Assembly: GCA_003561815.1 (NCBI GenBank)
Contig: PWVP01000150.1
Span: forward strand, 1-13,815
Source: Campylobacterota bacterium
GTDB lineage: Bacteria; Campylobacterota; Campylobacteria; Campylobacterales; SZUA-545
DNA: 13,815 bases
Reading direction: 5' to 3'
Made by a program: the position numbers and the translations under genes. Under the pieces are notes generated by a model. The model saw only the letters and a program-made list of their open reading frames with translations. It was not told where the DNA came from and searched no databases. Within the stretch, counting starts at the first letter, position 1. The number at the start of each line of letters is the position of its first letter. Of this stretch, positions 12,430-13,815 are shown piece after piece.

Positions 12430-13494
12430 TTAGAGTTGGCGTCCTGTGACCCGGTAGACATAGGCGAGCACTTCGGCTACCGCCTGGTAGAGCTTTTCGG
12501 GTACCGTCCCTCCAACATCGACCAATCGGTAGAGTTCTCGAGCCAGCGCGGCGTTTTCGACCACCTGAACCCCGTTTTCTCGGGCGATCTCTTTGATTTT
12601 CAGGGCCAGAACATCGGCCCCTTTGGCCACAACTGTGGGGGCGGGGTCTTGCCCCTTTTTATAGCGCAGCGCCACCGCGTAGTGGGTCGGGTTGGTCACC
12701 ACCGCATCGGCGGTGGGGACATCGTTCATCATCCGGTTTTGGCTCATCTCCATCTGGATGCGCCGGATGCGCGCACGCACCTCAGGGTTGCCCTCGGTGT
12801 TTTTAAACTCATCCTTCACCTCCTGCTTGCTCATGCGCAGCCGCTTGAAGTGAAAGTAGCGCACGATCGCCAGATCGATCACCGCAAAGGCGAAAAAGAC
12901 CAGTAGCATCACCAGTGCCAGAATCAGAATCTTGTCATAGAGCCAGCTGAGCTGATCGCCGAGACTAAAGAGGTGTACGGTGGGCAGCTCGCCGGTATAG
13001 CCCCAGAAGAACCACCCTCCGATCGCCATGGCGATACACACCTTGGCGGTGATCTTGAGCCCATCGATCACCTTCTGCATCGAAAAGAGGTTTTTCATCC
13101 CCTTGATGGGATCGATCTTTTTGATATCGGGCTTGAGGGGCTTGGTGGTAAAGATCAGGCCAAACTGGATCAGGTAGCCGATCGCCCCAAAGACCGCCAC
13201 AATCGTCGCCACAGGAATCACCATAAAGAGCATCTCCCGGATGCTGGTCAGCCCCATGGCTGCCAGCGAATCCATCCCCATCGGATCGGAGAAGTTATCG
13301 ACGCTAAAACGGAAAATACGCATCAGAATATCGGCGATATAGGTTACCGCAAAAAGCATCGCCAAAACCGCAGCGGTCAGGGCGACAAACCCCGCCATAT
13401 CCATGCTTTTGGGGACATTACCCTCTTTTTTGGCGTCCTCTATCTTTTTGGGCGTCGCCTCTTCGGTCTTTTCGCCCGGACCCTGATCGGCCAT
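12430..13494 (-). CDS. flhB: flagellar type III export switch protein FlhB
   Basis: 354 aa, inner-membrane component of the flagellar type III export gate. The N-terminus EKTEEATPKKIEDAKKEG is a family signature. Transmembrane segments lie near 33-60, 88-113, 146-166 and 186-212. The cytoplasmic domain contains the self-cleavage motif NPTH (268-271), where cleavage after Asn268 switches export from rod/hook to filament substrates. It is slightly shorter than the ~380-aa enterobacterial protein, mostly at the C-terminus. The ATG directly follows the TAG of nadC with no gap, implying translational coupling. It is intact, so a functional flagellum is likely encoded elsewhere. Confidence 0.96.
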   Translation of the reverse strand: MADQGPGEKTEEATPKKIEDAKKEGNVPKSMDMAGFVALTAAVLAMLFAVTYIADILMRIFRFSVDNFSDPMGMDSLAAMGLTSIREMLFMVIPVATIVAVFGAIGYLIQFGLIFTTKPLKPDIKKIDPIKGMKNLFSMQKVIDGLKITAKVCIAMAIGGWFFWGYTGELPTVHLFSLGDQLSWLYDKILILALVMLLVFFAFAVIDLAIVRYFHFKRLRMSKQEVKDEFKNTEGNPEVRARIRRIQMEMSQNRMMNDVPTADAVVTNPTHYAVALRYKKGQDPAPTVVAKGADVLALKIKEIARENGVQVVENAALARELYRLVDVGGTVPEKLYQAVAEVLAYVYRVTGRQL

Positions 13495-13815
13495 CTAGGC
13501 GCCCTGTGCCACCATCTTCATGGAGAAGTCGAGCCAGACCGCCTGGTGGATCAGGCTGCCCGTGCTCACCGCATCCACCCCCACATCGACGAAGCGATCG
13601 ATATTCTCCAGCGTGATGTTGCCACTCGCTTCGACTTTGGCTTTAGGCGAGAGGATGGCTTTGAGCGCGATCACCTCTTTGACCTGATCGATGGGCATAT
13701 TGTCACACATGATGATATCCGCCCCCGCCTGCAGGGCGGTGCGGGCGCGATCGACACTTTCGCACTCCACCTCCACCACCGCGGTAAAGGGGATCTGGCG
13801 CCGGGCGTTGGCGAT
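13495..13815 (-). CDS. nadC: nicotinate-nucleotide pyrophosphorylase, C-terminal part
   Basis: Partial: the 5' end lies beyond the window, and the frame is open to 13815 (visible start IANARRQIPFTAVVEVECES). NadC converts quinolinate and PRPP to nicotinate mononucleotide, CO2 and pyrophosphate in de novo NAD synthesis. The C-terminal barrel motifs EVECES, GADIIMCDNM and VEASGNITLENI, and the phosphate-binding end VGVDAVSTGSLIH, are all present. A GTG at 13779 is internal, not the true start. The stop TAG abuts the flhB ATG. Confidence 0.94.
   Translation of the reverse strand: MANARRQIPFTAVVEVECESVDRARTALQAGADIIMCDNMPIDQVKEVIALKAILSPKAKVEASGNITLENIDRFVDVGVDAVSTGSLIHQAVWLDFSMKMVAQGA

Overview
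The window looks like a chromosomal segment of a sulfur-cycling, flagellated member of the Campylobacterota (epsilonproteobacteria) with unusually high GC outside its first kilobase. This placement rests on gene style (short ComEA-like protein, Mrp, FlhB, periplasmic rhodanese and molybdoenzyme, TACAAT/TATAAT -10 boxes after T-rich DNA). It is an inference, not a taxonomic result.

Layout. Positions 1-960 form an AT-richer, repetitive accessory patch. It holds two tandem copies of a two-gene unit (a two-helix membrane protein of about 76 aa, translationally coupled to a 26-32 aa single-helix peptide) and the stub of a third copy. Four copies of a short stem-loop-like motif (core ACAGGCTACTTTT or a variant) lie among them. 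The patch leads into a Y1/HUH REP-associated-type transposase (962-1639). A short secreted ComEA-type helix-hairpin-helix protein with a terminator follows, then an outer-membrane porin (2132-3364). The porin's stop codon lies in the same CTAG as the stop of the convergent mrp gene. Upstream of mrp, on the minus strand, is a small unknown helical protein (4364-4711).

From a divergent promoter region (about 4715-4919) a five-gene plus-strand operon runs to 11548: periplasmic double-rhodanese sulfurtransferase; Tat-exported catalytic subunit of a type II DMSO-reductase-family molybdoenzyme; four-cluster Fe-S subunit; a gamma subunit in which the ethylbenzene-dehydrogenase-type heme b domain is fused to a C-terminal cytochrome c domain; and a small secreted two-cysteine protein. 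Together they predict a soluble periplasmic oxidoreductase that trades electrons with the periplasmic cytochrome c pool. The substrate cannot be read from sequence. The rhodanese partner and its C-X5-R loop point toward sulfur or another group 15/16 element. This operon is the best candidate for a little-described system here.

A GC-rich hairpin closes the operon against a convergent minus-strand cluster (11602-13815): nadC (5' end outside the window), flhB directly abutting it, and an unknown acidic protein built from ~31-residue W/Y-containing helical repeats.
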